From the NCBI GenBank assembly GCA_037178975.1, contig JASJZH010000004.1, forward strand, positions 4,154,001 through 4,218,000: a DNA stretch of 64,000 nt, in the 5' to 3' direction. Position 1 is the stretch's first letter; every line of letters starts with the position of its first letter. This document shows positions 46,325 to 58,612 of this stretch, one piece after another. The DNA is from Oscheius tipulae. Lineage: Eukaryota; Nematoda; Chromadorea; Rhabditida; Rhabditidae. Below the pieces are notes generated by a model that was not told the origin of the DNA, ran no database searches, and was given only the letters and a program-made list of their open reading frames with translations. Made by a program: the position numbers and the translations under genes.

Positions 46325-47509
46325 CTAGTATCGTCCAGTAACCATCTGAAATTGTACATCTGCCGTTTGATCCTTCGTTTGCATATGAGTCAAGTTCGAG
46401 TAGATCTTGAATCCATCCGAATTGGGGACCATGTGAGTTTGTTGTCCCCAAACCATTCCTGCACCTCCAATCAGTTCATCCGACGAGCTCCAAATGGAAT
46501 AGACTCGATGGCCGTCCTTTGCTGTCATGTTAGTCAGAAGTTGGGACCTTTCAGCATTGCAAGAAAGACGAGAACACTCGGCATGACTTTCTCCTCCGCA
46601 TTCTGTACTCACAAAGAATCCATTCTGTAAAAGAATTCCTGCGGCTTTTCTTTCGATTTACATAGGAGTTGCATGTTGGTAACAAGGCCCCAGCTCCAGC
46701 ACACCAACAAAGTCCTGCATTGGCAGAAGAAATGCCGATAAAAACATCGACCCGATAGGCCAGGGAACGTCCGATCTTGCAGCTTTCTGTATCTCATATC
46801 ATTTGACTGTTTCTGATAGAGTTACCTCCATCCGGCCCATTCAAATGACCTCCTTGAATGGCCTTTCTCACCAAAGTTGTACCCATCGAATGAGTTACAA
46901 CACTCAATTTTAAAGCTCCGGTGTAGCCCAAAACCGCCTTCAGAAACGCTCTGATTCGCCGGACTTCAGCACAACTGTGGTATCGTTGAATAGCGTCGAC
47001 TGTGACAGTCGTGCCCCAGCTGATTCCGTACAGCTCCTTCAGAGTATACTCTTCCTTCATAAAGATCTGAACGACCTTTTTTTTATCACGCTTTCTAATG
47101 GGCTACCTTTAGCGAGTTGTCCCATCCAGTGCTGAAGTTATTGGAACGGAGAGCCGAGTCACTGTTACCGTGAATGACTGAAAAGTTACCTTGGGTAGTA
47201 CTGCAGAGAACCTACAGATTATAGGGATTTTCTCGATGACATCGTCTGCCTTTGATCGTCCTCCGAAGGAACCAGCAGTTCCTTGGTCAGCTCTCACAAA
47301 GTCGAAATGGTCCAAGCTATTTCTGAAGGACATTTCTGATTGCTCCAAAGAGCCCTTGTTCACTTTTTCAAATAGAGTTGGAAGTCCTTGGTAAGTGGTC
47401 CAAAGCCGCTGACAGTTACAGCTTCTTCCTCTTCCGAACTATCCATTGGTAGTGCTGAACAGATGGTCCAGACAGCTACCGTAAGAATAAGAAAGACGGT
47501 AGGAGCCAT
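46325..47509 (-). CDS. Secreted class 2 lipase (nematode LIPS-like family)
   Basis: Secreted alpha/beta-hydrolase. A signal peptide (MAPTVFLILTVAVWTICSA) is followed by an acidic stretch, then the oxyanion-type motif VIHGNSDSAL and the nucleophile elbow THSMGTTLVRKAI (GHSMG-like, with Thr before His). Other landmarks are KELYGISWGTT and a Cys-rich C-terminal part (TECGGESHAECSRLSCNAE, WSSSDELIGG, where the Asp/His may complete the triad). The pattern fits lipase class 2 (PF01674), common in nematodes. The junction joining the signal peptide exon to the body near 47390 could not be fixed in phase, so the first exon boundary is uncertain. It is upstream of, and on the same strand as, the Ly6-like gene. 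Confidence 0.82.
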
Positions 47510-48229
47510 AATTGGAGTGTGAGGAAAGGGGTGGAGTTGAGCTACTTATTTCCCTCGGGGGCGGTAGTTGCTCAGAAAGAGGCGGAGAGACTAGATTTGA
47601 GACCATCGTCCGTGCGGAATAAACGATTCGTAAAGACACATGACAGTTCTGCAAAAAGTTGAATCAATGAGAGATTTCCATTGTCTCTCGCTATTGGCGC
47701 CCATGATCAGCTCGTATTCTTGACGTCTTTGAAGTCGAACACTTGACTAATCCAGGTCTGACCTACTCATGACCTGTCACCTAAATCCTGAGCCGATAAT
47801 CCCCTTTATGAACTGGAAGTGAACCGAAGGGACAAAGAGCCTCAAATCTCTTTCTGGAATTAGAGCTTTGAACGCATTCTGCATCCTCGGTCTTGAGTCA
47901 GATTCTCGGACAAAGATACTTGTTTGGGGTCGAATATATCCTGCTGCAGATTCTCTGATCATACTTCGACTGAAAATCCTATTTTAGACGAGACCTCACG
48001 TAACCGAGTAATCGAGTTAGTAAGTGCTCGCACTTTTTGTAAACGAGTTAAACTGCTCTACAGGTGGCCAATTAACATTTCGCACGCCAACTTCACAATC
48101 AATAGAACTTGCAATGAACTTCTGAAGTGATCTTTGGAGAGTTATACTCCAAAGATCGTTTCAACTTAGGACATTTATTTTTTTTTAGAAAATCAACAAC
48201 AAAACAAGATATATAACAAAACAGCGATA
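47510..48229. other. Intergenic space between TRMT1 and the lipase, with one small ORF
   Basis: A 61-codon minus-strand frame (47777-47962) starts with ATG seven bases after ATTTTCAG and reads SIFVRESDSRPRMQNAFKAL in its middle. It has no recognised homolog. The plus strand of the same stretch is also open in part, so coding is unproven. The rest shows nothing recognisable. Confidence 0.3.
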
Positions 48230-50363
48230 TCAATCTTTGGTAACAACATCGGCACCAGCCTGGAAGCCTGCTTGAACGGAGTTGACGGAACCCTTGGCCT
48301 TTTGTCTCGGGCCCCAATTCTTTCCCTGAACATCTTTCTTATACCGTAAATTTGATCTAACTTTGTTACACTGGAAGCGAACCATCTGCTCAGTTTTGCT
48401 TTGAACGGTAGCCTTCGGGTGAAGATTGAAGTTGATCACATTCCTGAAAACGGCAAACGTTTCGAAACAAAAACAGCCTACATGATCTGTTTGCTGAGAA
48501 TCTCTCTTCCAGGGGACTCGGCGGCTAGCTTTTCTTTGTTGTGATCAGCATTTTTTGCCTAAAAACTTTTTCCGAGCAGATGAAGAGAAAACAAACCAGA
48601 GTCCTGATGATATCCCAAAGGAAAGCAGGAGGCGCATCAGTCTTCAATGCGCGCGGATTACAATGTGAACCAGATACCTGTAGAGGTTTTACTATTTTGA
48701 TAACTTGGAGGTGTTACCTGATAACCAGCATTCAGGATAGCCGAGCGCCATGTCATTGCTTTTGGAACGGAAGCTTTGACGACATTCGACAACTGGTCGT
48801 GTTCATAATACAGTGGTGTTTCAATTTCCTGAAAATGCGGGAATGAGCTGAATAATATGTGCTTGCCTCGGAAACCGTAGTCAAAACACCCAACAGTCGG
48901 TTGTGAGTGCCAAGTCTTTCTTCCTCGGGAGTATCACGAAGGCTTTGAAGAAGGCCTTGGACGAAAGTCTTGTTGTGGATAGGAGCAGTGTAGATAGGAC
49001 CGGCTTGATGTACTGGATGACCACAGTTGCTACACTTATTGTTCGAATCTACAACAATAAGTTGATTTCATACAGAAAAATACCCATGAGCGTTTGTTTG
49101 AATACTGCAGTCGAGAACTTGTGACCTTTCTCAGTTTCCACCTTTTTCAACAAAGGAATGGTCTCCATCGAGTGACATCCCGAACATACGAGGAAGTTGC
49201 CCATTTTTCTAAACAAAAAAGTGAGCTATCATCAACGCCAAATTCAATACGTTCCGCTTTCTTTGGCCTTGGCAGCACCGGTATGACATTTAACGAACAC
49301 ACGGACGTAGAAATCGACGGCCACTGAGAGAAGGGGCTCGATGTATCGCGAATATCTGTTGGCATGGGAGTCAATGGAGCGGATCAGAATTCGAAGTGCC
49401 TAAATAATACTATAAGCGGAGCTTGGGATGTACAGCACCATTTCATGACAGCATTTAACTCTAGCACTAATCGAATCGTATTTGTTGTAACAGGCCTCAG
49501 GTGTATTTCCACAGAGCACTGCCATATCGGTACAGGTTATCATTAGAATTCCTTTTAAAAAAAAAACTACAAGTTCGACAGAAAAAAAAACCTTTGTCTG
49601 CAACAGACTGAATAGCCGAATCGAGAAATACCGAAGCTGAACCATAAGGGTCAAGATCAACTGAAACAAAAGTAGAGAATCAAAATGGGACTCACCTGCA
49701 TGAAAACGTTTATCAATCGTGCGATGGTTCATCATGGTCATTCTAAAAGCTATGAATTATAGCTAATAGGAATACCTACACTGCATCGCCGAAATGAGCG
49801 TGAACTTTGTCTTCCACATTGTTCAGTTTGATATTTTCATTGATGGATGCAACAGCATTTTCAGAGAAGTCATTGGCCAAAATATAATCAACATTCGGAA
49901 CCTAGAAATTTATACGTACGAAAAAAAAGAACGAACCTCTTGAGAGAATCGAAGAGCTCGCAATCCGGAAGCACTCAGTGCGTCGAGAATACGAATAGAA
50001 CCATTCTAGAGAATACATGCATGAAAATCAAATAGATTACCTCTTTTTCCAGCCGAACCGTCTGTCTCTTTTTTGCTGGGGGCTCTTCTGCCGAATCTCC
50101 AGCAGATTGTTTTCGTTCTTCAATTCTTTCCTTCACAAATTGACGCAGAACGGTAACACTGAAAAACCTTTATAAGTTAGAAAGTATCTAAAAAGTCACG
50201 TGAGATCTCTGTTGAACTCCTGTACAGGATTGTAGAATACCTCTCCGTGGAAGCCAACCTTTGCTTTTCCTTCTTGGATCACAGTAAACTTTTTAGTTTC
50301 TCCATTAATTTCGTCAGTACTCTGAAGTTGACTCTAGAAATGAGTTCGCAAAGGTCTTACCAT
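48230..50363 (-). CDS. trm-1: TRMT1, tRNA guanine-26 N2,N2-dimethyltransferase
   Basis: SAM-dependent enzyme that makes m2,2G at position 26 of tRNAs. The initiator ATG (50361-50363) appears to be the only coding codon of exon 1; the next exon begins [20 protein letters not shown]. Landmarks: [39 protein letters not shown] (SAM binding), [16 protein letters not shown] (catalytic DPFG-type motif), [11 protein letters not shown], a zinc motif (VCSGCHS and NKCSNCGHP) and the C-terminal [14 protein letters not shown]. About 520 residues in total. It is divergent from NOL10, with 265 bp between start codons, so the two RNA-modification/processing genes may share a promoter. Confidence 0.93.
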
Positions 50364-50628
50364 GACGGCTTCAAAACTTTTTGTTGTCCTTCGAACAACT
50401 CTGGTCGAAGTGAAAAGTTTTGTGAGCAAAATCAACTTGACAAGCTCGCAGAAGATGGTGAAACCCGACTTTGAATTGAATGGTTGAAAGAAGTTTTGTA
50501 ACGAACAATTGCGTACGTATTTTTTTTCAAACGCAAAGAAGTTTCATTTTTTTTGCTCTTCTCGCTTTTTGTCGTCGTACTTTTAGACCTTTTTTTTACA
50601 GAATTTGCTCTAACAGTGTTCTTTCAGA

Positions 50629-53337
50629 ATGCAGCTTTCGACTGCTAGTGACGTACAAATATATAATCTTAGTGCTGGAAGAAGCCTACCAAAATGGCTG
50701 AGCTCCGAGGCCAAAAGAAAACTTGAAAAGAAGAATATTGGTCACTTTTTATGTAGTTTTCAATATATCGGCTTAATTTAGACGTGAGACGACGAATAGA
50801 ACTGATCCAGGACTTCGAAATGCCTGATATTAGCCACACTGTTGATGTTACCCCAGATGGCCGATATATCTTTGCCACTGGTAAGTTCTGCTTGTCTTCG
50901 CAAAACATTACAATGTCTAAATCTAGTAACATTATTTCTAGGCGCATATCGTCCTTCTTTGAAGTGCTACGATCTCAATGATCTCTCCATCAAATTCGAA
51001 CGTGGATTGGATGCCGATGTTGTCAAGTTGCTCGTCCTCAGCGACGATTTTTCCAAGGTATTCGTTTCAGGATTTATCTAACTTCTTCCAGGTGGTACTT
51101 TTACAACAGGACCGCTACCTGGAAATGCATGCTGCTTTTGGAAGATACTTTAGAATGAGGATGCCTCGTTTTGGGAGAGACATGGCGTTTTCGAAGGAGT
51201 GCAGTGACTTGTACCTTGTAGGAGCTAGGTAATGAATCTTCTTTCATTGATAACTCTTGTGTCCAGCTCCGATATCTATCGTCTGAATCTTGAACAAGGT
51301 GGATGGCTTTCTCCTCTACAATCTCACTCTCCTGGCATTAATTGCTGCTCTTTTGCGAATGATCATCAGCTTTTTGTTTGCGGTTCGTCCTTGCCAGATA
51401 GCGCTGTATTCTTGGTTCCAGGAACAAACGATGGAAAAGTCGAAGCTTGGGATCACAGAGACAAAACTCGTGTCGGAGTTCTGGATTGTGTCATTCCGTT
51501 GTTGGAAGAACATACGTCGGCTGAAGTGACATCGTTGCAATTTCGCGACGGTCTACATCTGGGTGTTGGCATGAGCACCGGACACGTAATAAGACAAAGA
51601 ATAAAATATGTTAAAAGTTAAGGTTCTTCTTTATGATCTACGTTCCCGTCGTCCTCTTGTCGTCAAAGATCACAACTACGGACAACCAATCAAAAAAATT
51701 GATTATGTTGCCAGGTAAGCGTACTTCTAGTTGAGGCATTTGCAGTTCAGAGAAGAAGGAAATATTGTACTTTCTATGGATTCACGAGTACTCAAAATGT
51801 GGCACGAGGAAAATGGAAAACCTTTTGCGGCGATCGAATCAGAGACTCCACTCACAGACTTTGCACGATATCCCAATTCGGGTTTGTTTTTTCCCAAATT
51901 CTGCAAAATGTCTTACTTTTGCAGGTCTGCTGTTCTTCAGCAACGAAACTTCTCGAATGCAACAGCATTTTGTCCCGGCCCTTGGACCAGCACCGAAGTG
52001 GTGCTCTTTCTTGGAGACTCTCACTGAGGAACTGGAGGAAACTGAGGCTCCTACAGGTGATTTTTTTTCCGCAAAATGAGGTAACAGGTTTTTAGTGTAC
52101 GACGATTACAAGTTCGTCACCCGTCAGCAACTCGAAGGTCTCGGTTTATCACAGCTTATCGGCACGTCCGTTCTTCGCGCTTATATGCACGGATACTTCA
52201 TTGATGCTCGTCTTTACAACAAGGCACAGACATTGACGCAACCATTTGCTTACGACAAGTACAAGGACAGGAAAGTGAAGGATATTCTGGATGCAGAAAG
52301 GGAAACAAGTCTCGTGGTCAAAAAAACCAATCTTCCTAAGGTTTTTGACCAGTTCTTCGAAACAATGTTTTTTTCCAGGTCAACAAAAACATTGCCTTAC
52401 GTTTACAAAAGTCAGCCGATGCCGTCTCAACCAAAACGAAGGATAAGAAGAAGGCAATGACTGCCTCATCCATTCTGGAAGACTCTCGCTTCAAAAAGCT
52501 GTTCGAAAATGAAGACTTCCAGGTTCGCCTATTCAATCCAGTTGCTCAATATATAATTTTTAGGTCGACGAAGAAAGTGATCCATTCAAGCATATCTCAA
52601 CTCAAGCAGATCGTGATAGAAGAAAGACTGGAGCTGTCGAAGTCGAGGAAGACAGTGGAAATGATGAGGAGGACGAACCAATCGAAACGACCCTTCCTGG
52701 TGATGAAGAAGTGCGCGACGATACTATGCACCAGTCGGATATTGAGAGCGAAAATACTGACAACGAAGAAGAAGAGGAGAAAAAGGAAAAGCAGAAGGAA
52801 CGAGAACGTAGAAAACAGTTGACCAGAGAAAAACGCGCCCAAAAATACGTTCAAAGAAAGGAAGCCGAAGAGAATGAAAAGTAAGCTTTTCTTTGAGAAT
52901 ATTACACGTATTTTTATAGAATCGAACGTCTGGCATCAAAACCGAAGAAATTCGTGCTGCATGATTTAGCAAACGGCGAGACCAGCAAGAAGTTCATTGA
53001 AAAAGAGAAGATTGAAACAGCTCAAAAGGTTTATACTTTTTTTTCTCTAACGAATTCTCATGGCTATGTTCAGGAGCTTCCAATGTCAATCAAAAAACGG
53101 AAAATCAGAAAGCCTGGTCAGTTGGAACATGTGGAAGAGACTGACTTCGGCGGAAGGAGCATGACATTCGTCTTGGAGAAGAGAGGAAAGGCTGCTCGAG
53201 AAGAGCGCGACAAGACGAAGAGGGAGGAGCATCAAAAGGAAAGAAAGGAATTGGTCCGGCGCACAACTGACCACGTCGCCAAAAACATGAAGAGACTGCC
53301 TTCAAATCTGAATCTTAAACGAACCCAGAAGCATTAG
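50629..53337 (+). CDS. NOL10/ENP2, nucleolar WD-repeat protein of the SSU processome
   Basis: Nucleolar factor for 18S rRNA maturation. The start MQLSTASDVQIYNLSAGRSL matches the family opening (SS-NNVKIYSLS). A WD propeller follows (DISHTVDVTPDGRYIFATG, SDIYRLNLEQGGWLSPLQ, VCGTNDGKVEAWDHRDK), then the NUC153 motif (SSILEDSRFKKLFENEDFQV), an acidic stretch (EEDSGNDEEDEPIETT) and a very basic coiled C-terminus ending NLNLKRTQKH. NUC153 spans the junction near 52460-52530. Introns are short and numerous. The ATG is one base behind CTTTCAG, a likely trans-splice acceptor. Confidence 0.92.
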
Positions 53338-53463
53338 ATTCGTCGTTACTGTTATTTTTCGTTAATTTGTTGTTGTTGTTGTTGCGTTTAAAAAACAAGT
53401 TTATGAGACCAATTGGAAAGCTTATGACTAGGCAACTTGTGAACGTAAAGGCGATGAAACGAG

Positions 53464-54541
53464 TTAGACCTTCTTCGGTCTTCTTCTTACTTTGCTGTTT
53501 TTCGGTAGCTCATCGAGACGTCTTTTTCTCTCCTCTTCGGCTTTTCTCAACTCTTCTAGTTCCTTTTCTTTCTGCCTCAAAAGTTCTTCTGTGTCCTCGT
53601 CCTCGACTTCAGATTCATCCTCATCCAATTCACTTTCTTCTTCCGATTCAGAGTGGTTTTCGTCCAAGTGTCTTTCCTTTTCTTGCTCATACGCATCCGA
53701 AATGTCCTAAAACGACTTATGGTTTGTTCTCTAGTTTGGGCTTCGAACCTTGAATTGCTTCAAAGCCTGTTCCAAGTCTCCAATATACTGTCCCTGCTTC
53801 TCTCCCTCCTCATTCCCTGGGGTTTCCTCTTCAGCTGTTTCCGATGCTGCACTTTTTTGCACAATTTCCAGTTGCTCAAGGATTTTAGCCATAGCAGTCT
53901 CCGTCTCGCGAAGCCTGTCTTGCAAAGTTTGCAACTTTCTTTTACCTAAAATGCTACTTCATTGCAATTTTTTAAGCTTACCGATTTTTCCACGGAATTC
54001 ACTGCTTTCTTCTTCCTCATCGCTGCTTACTGAATCGTAGCGACCCTTCCTAGACTTCTTCTTTTTCGGCTAAAACATTCTTTATCTTATCTTACTCAAA
54101 CTGACCTTAAACAGCGTGTATAAGAGGAAAACAATGAAGCCGACCATATAGATAGGGACCATCCAAGTGAACATGCCCTTACCACCTCCGGATTGGGTTT
54201 CGGCCTGTGCAGCTGCCATTCTCATGGCTGGATGATCGTGACTTCTGCCATGAGAACCGCCACTTCTTGGTCCTCCGCCTCCCATCCCGGGATGAATCGG
54301 AGGACGGTTTGGTTGAGCTGCTGGCTGGTTTTGTTTAGAACCAAAGAGACCCATTAGCATAGGATGAAAAACTGTAGGATAGATCGCAGCAAAGCAGACA
54401 ACGATGCAAACTCCCTGAATCATTGTGTTCTTTTCGTATTCTGTTCTAACTTGCCACAGCGCCTAATTTCCAGCCGGATATTCCGTTGTCCTCATAATCG
54501 TCCGAGCGTCTTCTTTTGCGGCGACGATCTTTTTCCGTCAT
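53464..54541 (-). CDS. ric-3: RIC-3, nicotinic acetylcholine receptor chaperone
   Basis: ER membrane chaperone for assembly of acetylcholine receptors. The start MTEKDRRRKRRRSDD is followed by GWKLGAGVCIVVCFAAIYPT (first membrane segment, joined over a 43 bp intron), HPMLMGLFG, a Pro/Gly-rich lumenal stretch (PPIHPGMGGGGPRSGG), the second membrane segment (MFTWMVPIYMVGFIVFLLYT), a basic linker and coiled coils (LQDRLRETETAMAKILEQL), then a long Glu-rich coil (EELLRQKEKELEELRKAEEE) ending RRRPKKV. Two membrane segments plus two coiled coils match the nematode RIC-3 plan; vertebrate RIC3 has the same LQEKLKETEAAMEKL motif. The start is two bases after CTTTCAG. Confidence 0.93.
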
Positions 54542-55309
54542 AGCTGAAAGTTTTAATTAAATTAGTGTGCTTCGAACAGAAAAGAAGAACAATGGCGAAC
54601 AGCTCAGCTGAGGCTAGGTTGCGGATAAAGTGGGCGAGCCAACCCTCGAATATTGATCGGGGGACATGCCGTGAGGCTTCGGACCAGCGGGCTGCTCGAG
54701 TTCATCTTGTCAACTGAACAAATAGTGAAATATTGAGAACCTCGGCTGTGAAACAGCCTTGAAACGAGAGACACTTTCGATCTTACAAAAAACGTTAACC
54801 TGTTCTATTCTCAGCCGTGTTTGTTTTCTCTTTTGCTGATTATTTTTTTTCGCTCTCAATCATTGTGTATACCCTCAAAACAATTTTCATATAAAATACA
54901 ATCAGATGCTTAGGTACGTGAGCTCGATTTTCCGCGTTACGACGCCTCTTTACTGTCGGCAAATGTTGATTGTGGAGACCACGTGCTGATTCATATGTCC
55001 AGCGGACTTCATTATGATCGTTTTGCTTTTGTGTCTTTAGATACTTTGCAGCAAAGTTTCTGTTTGAAAACCTTGAGGAATCGAAAGGTTGTATATTTTT
55101 CCTGACCTCTTGTTTATGTCAATTTCATCCTTCTCTCTCAAATACTCTGTGTAATATAAGGATGTTTGCTGAATTGCATCCTTTGAAATGTTTCATTCGT
55201 GCGTAACTCTAATTCTTTCCTTCGCGATGTCGGGCTAAGTCTGTCAGTCGCAATTATCTCATTTACCACTTTTCTTACTTTGCCTTTCTCTCCCAAAGAG
55301 CCTTTCAGG
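54542..55309. promoter_or_regulatory. Divergent promoter between ric-3 and CDP-diacylglycerol synthase
   Basis: This is 768 bp between divergent starts. A CG-richer patch at 54590-54720 has short open frames on both strands (minus: LEQPAGPKPHGMSPDQYSRV) that I could not connect to either gene. It contains a CACGTG E-box near 54979. The right end is GCCTTTCAGG before the next ATG. Confidence 0.4.
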
Positions 55310-57234
55310 ATGGCAGAGGTACGCTATCGCAACCCTAGAACGGAAGATGATGCTCCCCGGGCAACGAGCGATGAAAGTGACATGGATTTACTTCAGGACG
55401 AAGGAAGGTTCGTTTTTTTTCTTTTCCCCCAAAATCAACTTGTGACCGAAGAAAACTGCTAAACACACCATTTCAGTGATGCACAACAGCCACGAGTTAG
55501 TAAAGCAGAGTGAGTTTAGGTGTTGTGTATTCGTTTTGTTCATACTACCTGTGTTTGTCATCTATTGTAGTTCTGATTTCCGATATAATTTCTCCAAACT
55601 TGCTTAAAATCTCTTTTCAGATTGGAGAAACTGGCAAATGTCATACCGCAGGATCGAGGCAGCTATGGACAATACATCGACTCGTATTTTGAGCATCTCC
55701 CTCCCAGATTTGTTTTTGTTGTTAATCAAGATGGTCATGTTTTTAGATGGAAGAATTGGGCAATACGCGGCATTGGCAGTATTTTAATGATATCCACCTT
55801 TTCCTTCCTTGTAAGCAGGGGCCCTCTTTGGCTTATGATACTGGTAAGGTTTTGACCTTTACAATGATTTTTTTCAATTCAGGTTTTTGGCATCCAGTTC
55901 AAATGTTTCCAAGAAATAATCAGTATTGGCCTTGCCGTGTACAGACTGTACGATCTTCCTTGGTTCAGGACACTTTCCTGGTTCGTCTCTTTCTATTAAA
56001 CGTGTTTCGAATACAATTTTTAAAGGTATTTTCTACTCACCAGCAACTACTTCTTGTTCGGAGAAAACCAGATTGACTATTTTAGTATTCTGCTCCAAAA
56101 AGATGTCAGTTCTTCTCAGTGTCTAAACACAGCTCTTGCAGAACTTTTTGCATTTCCTGGTTGCTTACCATCGTCTCATCAGTTTCTGTCTTTACTGTGC
56201 TGGCTTCGTTTGGTTCGTTCTGTCTCTTCGCAAAGGCTACTACATGCGACAGTTCTCTCTCGTAAGCATTTTCCTCTATTTTTTTTTTAAAAACTTGTTG
56301 TTCAGTTCGCCTGGACACACATCACTCTGCTTCTAATTGTCACACAGTCCTTCTTTATCATTCAGAACATTTTCCAGGGTCTCATTTGGTATCCCTTTAT
56401 GCGTAAATGGTTTACAATACTTTAGGTTCCTTGCCCCAGTTGCGATGATCATTTGCTGTGACATCATGTCTTACGTTTTCGGCTTCTTCTTCGGAAAAAC
56501 TCCTCTCATCAAACTGTCGCCAAAGAAGACCTGGGAAGGATTTATTGGAGGTGCATTTAGCACTGTCCTTTTCGGAATCGCTGTAAGTTACTTTCATTGT
56601 TTTTTTTGCGAACTGGCTTCATTTCAGCTGTCCTATGCTCTTCACTCTCGTCCGTTCTTCGTGTGTCCTCTTGAGGATTATTACACGGATTACACCAATT
56701 GTACCGTTCCTCCTTCCTTCGTCATCCGAGAATTTGACCTACCTACTCCGATCTCGTTTGTTGCCAAGATATTCAGGTTGATTGATTACTATTTCTGATA
56801 GTTTCCGATTTCAGACGTCCTGCCACAATCAGCATGCTACCTTTTGTCGGTCATTCAATTGTCATGGCTCTTTTTGCCAGTATCCTCGGTCCTTTTGGTG
56901 GTTTCTTTGCCAGCGGCTTCAAACGCGCTTTCAAAATCAAGGTACGTTGCTATAGGTGAATTTTATTTGGTGTTCAGGACTTTGGAGATGTTATTCCCGG
57001 ACATGGAGGACTTATGGATCGCTTCGACTGCCAGCTCCTGATGGGTACATTTGTCAACGTATACATTCACACCTTCATCAGGTCTGTCTTTGTCATTCTT
57101 TCATCAAGTTTTCCTTCAGAGTGCCGAATCCTGCAAAAATAGTGACCCAGATCTTGTGGATGTCACCCGAGGATCAAGTCACAGTTTTCAAGACTCTCGG
57201 AGAAGAGCTTCGGAAGTCGGGACTCATCGGATAA
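55310..57234 (+). CDS. cdgs-1: CDP-diacylglycerol synthase (phosphatidate cytidylyltransferase)
   Basis: ER enzyme converting phosphatidic acid and CTP to CDP-diacylglycerol, precursor of phosphatidylinositol. The start [18 protein letters not shown] gives an acidic cytosolic N-terminus like other metazoan CDS proteins. Several membrane segments follow ([35 protein letters not shown]), with [19 protein letters not shown] and the CTP-transferase signature [20 protein letters not shown] and DRFDCQLLM. The C-terminus is [20 protein letters not shown]. The ATG is one base behind CCTTTCAG. An AATAAA lies near 57350. Confidence 0.95.
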
Positions 57235-57419
57235 TCTCGTCCAACATCTCAGTTTTGTTTTGAACTAAGCTTTTCTATGCTTTAAGCACCTTTCTGACAG
57301 ATTTTTAACCAGTGCAGCTACCTAATTGTACATATTCTACGCAAGGAGTAATAAAGTATAGAATATTGTTCAGAATAAGATTTATGTACAAAACCCGAAA
57401 ACTAAGCACCGATTCAATT

Positions 57420-57838
57420 TTATTTGGTCATAGATCGAATAGAAGATCCATGCAACACTAAGTGCGACACGTTGTCATTGTACCGGCTCAGAATTTCCTA
57501 AAAACATCTTTTTCGTTCAAAAGATTCAGAAATACCCTGTATGGGTCATCGTCTGCCGCTGTTGCTGAAAGTACCTTTGATGGTGTCACCGGTGCTTGTT
57601 CCGTTCTGAACATAAAGAATGTTTCTGTCGAGTATCCTAGCGAAGAACCAGCTGAGTGGCCACACCCGACCAATTGACGCGAAAAGAAACTGCCCGTTAC
57701 GTCATTCTCATAGAACAAGAACATTCGCAGAAAGATTACTTCTTCCAGGAAAGAAACCTACTTTTGCTGTCGTCCGCTAACTGCCAAAATCCTCTCCGAG
57801 ATGGATCGTTTCAAGGTTCTCAGGTTCTTTGGGAGCAT
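57420..57838 (-). CDS. Possible small gene, unrecognised
   Basis: A spliced minus-strand model starts at 57838 (MLPKNLRTLKRSISERILAV), continues from about 57685 with GYSTETFFMFRTEQAPVTPS and, over a 38 bp intron, ends REILSRYNDNVSHLVLHGSS to a stop at 57420. Junction phases agree and the start could be a mitochondrial presequence. The first exon overlaps, antisense, the proposed first exon of the plus-strand model at 57801, so at most one is right there. No family was recognised. Confidence 0.35.
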
Positions 57839-58521
57839 ATCTGGAGCGAGAAATAGTTGCTGGAAAGAAGGGGTAACGAAAAGAGATTTGATTGGGAAAG
57901 AGAATGTCAGGACGAACTTTTGGAGGCTGATAAGGGCAGACTACAGGGAAAAGCGGAGAATGTGCACTCTGAGAATAACGATAACAAGACTGTATGATGT
58001 CAGTGTGAATCAGCAACCAAAAAGCCGAAACTTGATGGAAGGCGTCTAAAACAATTAGAAGTGTGTTTGTTCGGGAGAAGAAGCCGACCGAGAAATGGCC
58101 TGATCGGTCATGGATCGAAGACAAACAGGAGGAGGGGTCGTTCTCTACTAGTACGCGAGTACCTTTTTGGTTTCTAATTATAACCAGAACAATATGGAAC
58201 CGGTATTCGAAGTCTCGTGTAGTGTTTTTAGACGTTTGATTTGACGAAAACTACGGAAGTCTGAAGAGGGGATGAGCTATTCTAATCGAGAGAAGATCCG
58301 AGCTTGACGTAAATGTTAAAACCAAGTTCTTTGAAAGGGATCTCAGGGATAAACCTAGCGAAATGGTGGGAATCCGCGCAGAGTCAATGTTGACAAGAGA
58401 GACAACGGGGACTGGCTAGCTGATCAGGCGGCAGATTGGTTCCGAAAAACATTTCGACGTGAACGCACAGGAATTTGAGGCAGCTGTAGATCCGTTATCT
58501 AACAGCAGGAAATCCTCGTAG
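57801..58521 (+). CDS. Possible charged protein gene, unrecognised
   Basis: A plus-strand chain of in-phase exons: MDRFKVLRFFGSISGARNS (57801-57872), DELLEADKGRLQGKAENVHS (from 57911), REKKPTEKWPDRSWIEDKQE (from about 58047), RSELDVNVKTKFFERDLRDK and a last exon EKHFDVNAQEFEAAVDPLSN ending at 58521. Five junctions keep phase 0, though two introns are very short (32 and 54 bp with weak acceptors). Composition is charged and hydrophilic, typical of coding sequence. The 5' end is unsure: the frame is open upstream of the ATG. I cannot name a family. Confidence 0.4.
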
Positions 58522-58612
58522 CTACCGCTGCTTCGAAAAGATCTATTTTGGGTGTTGAGACTAGATAGGCAAATAAAGTAGGACATGGTCAGATACGAAG
58601 TTTATACCGCGC

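Noticed and set aside
52597-52854. Minus-strand frame with a run of Phe and Leu resembling a membrane segment
   Set aside because: It is the antisense of the acidic and Glu/Lys-rich region of NOL10.
53492-53710. Ser-rich plus-strand frame
   Set aside because: It is the antisense of the Glu-rich coiled coil of RIC-3.
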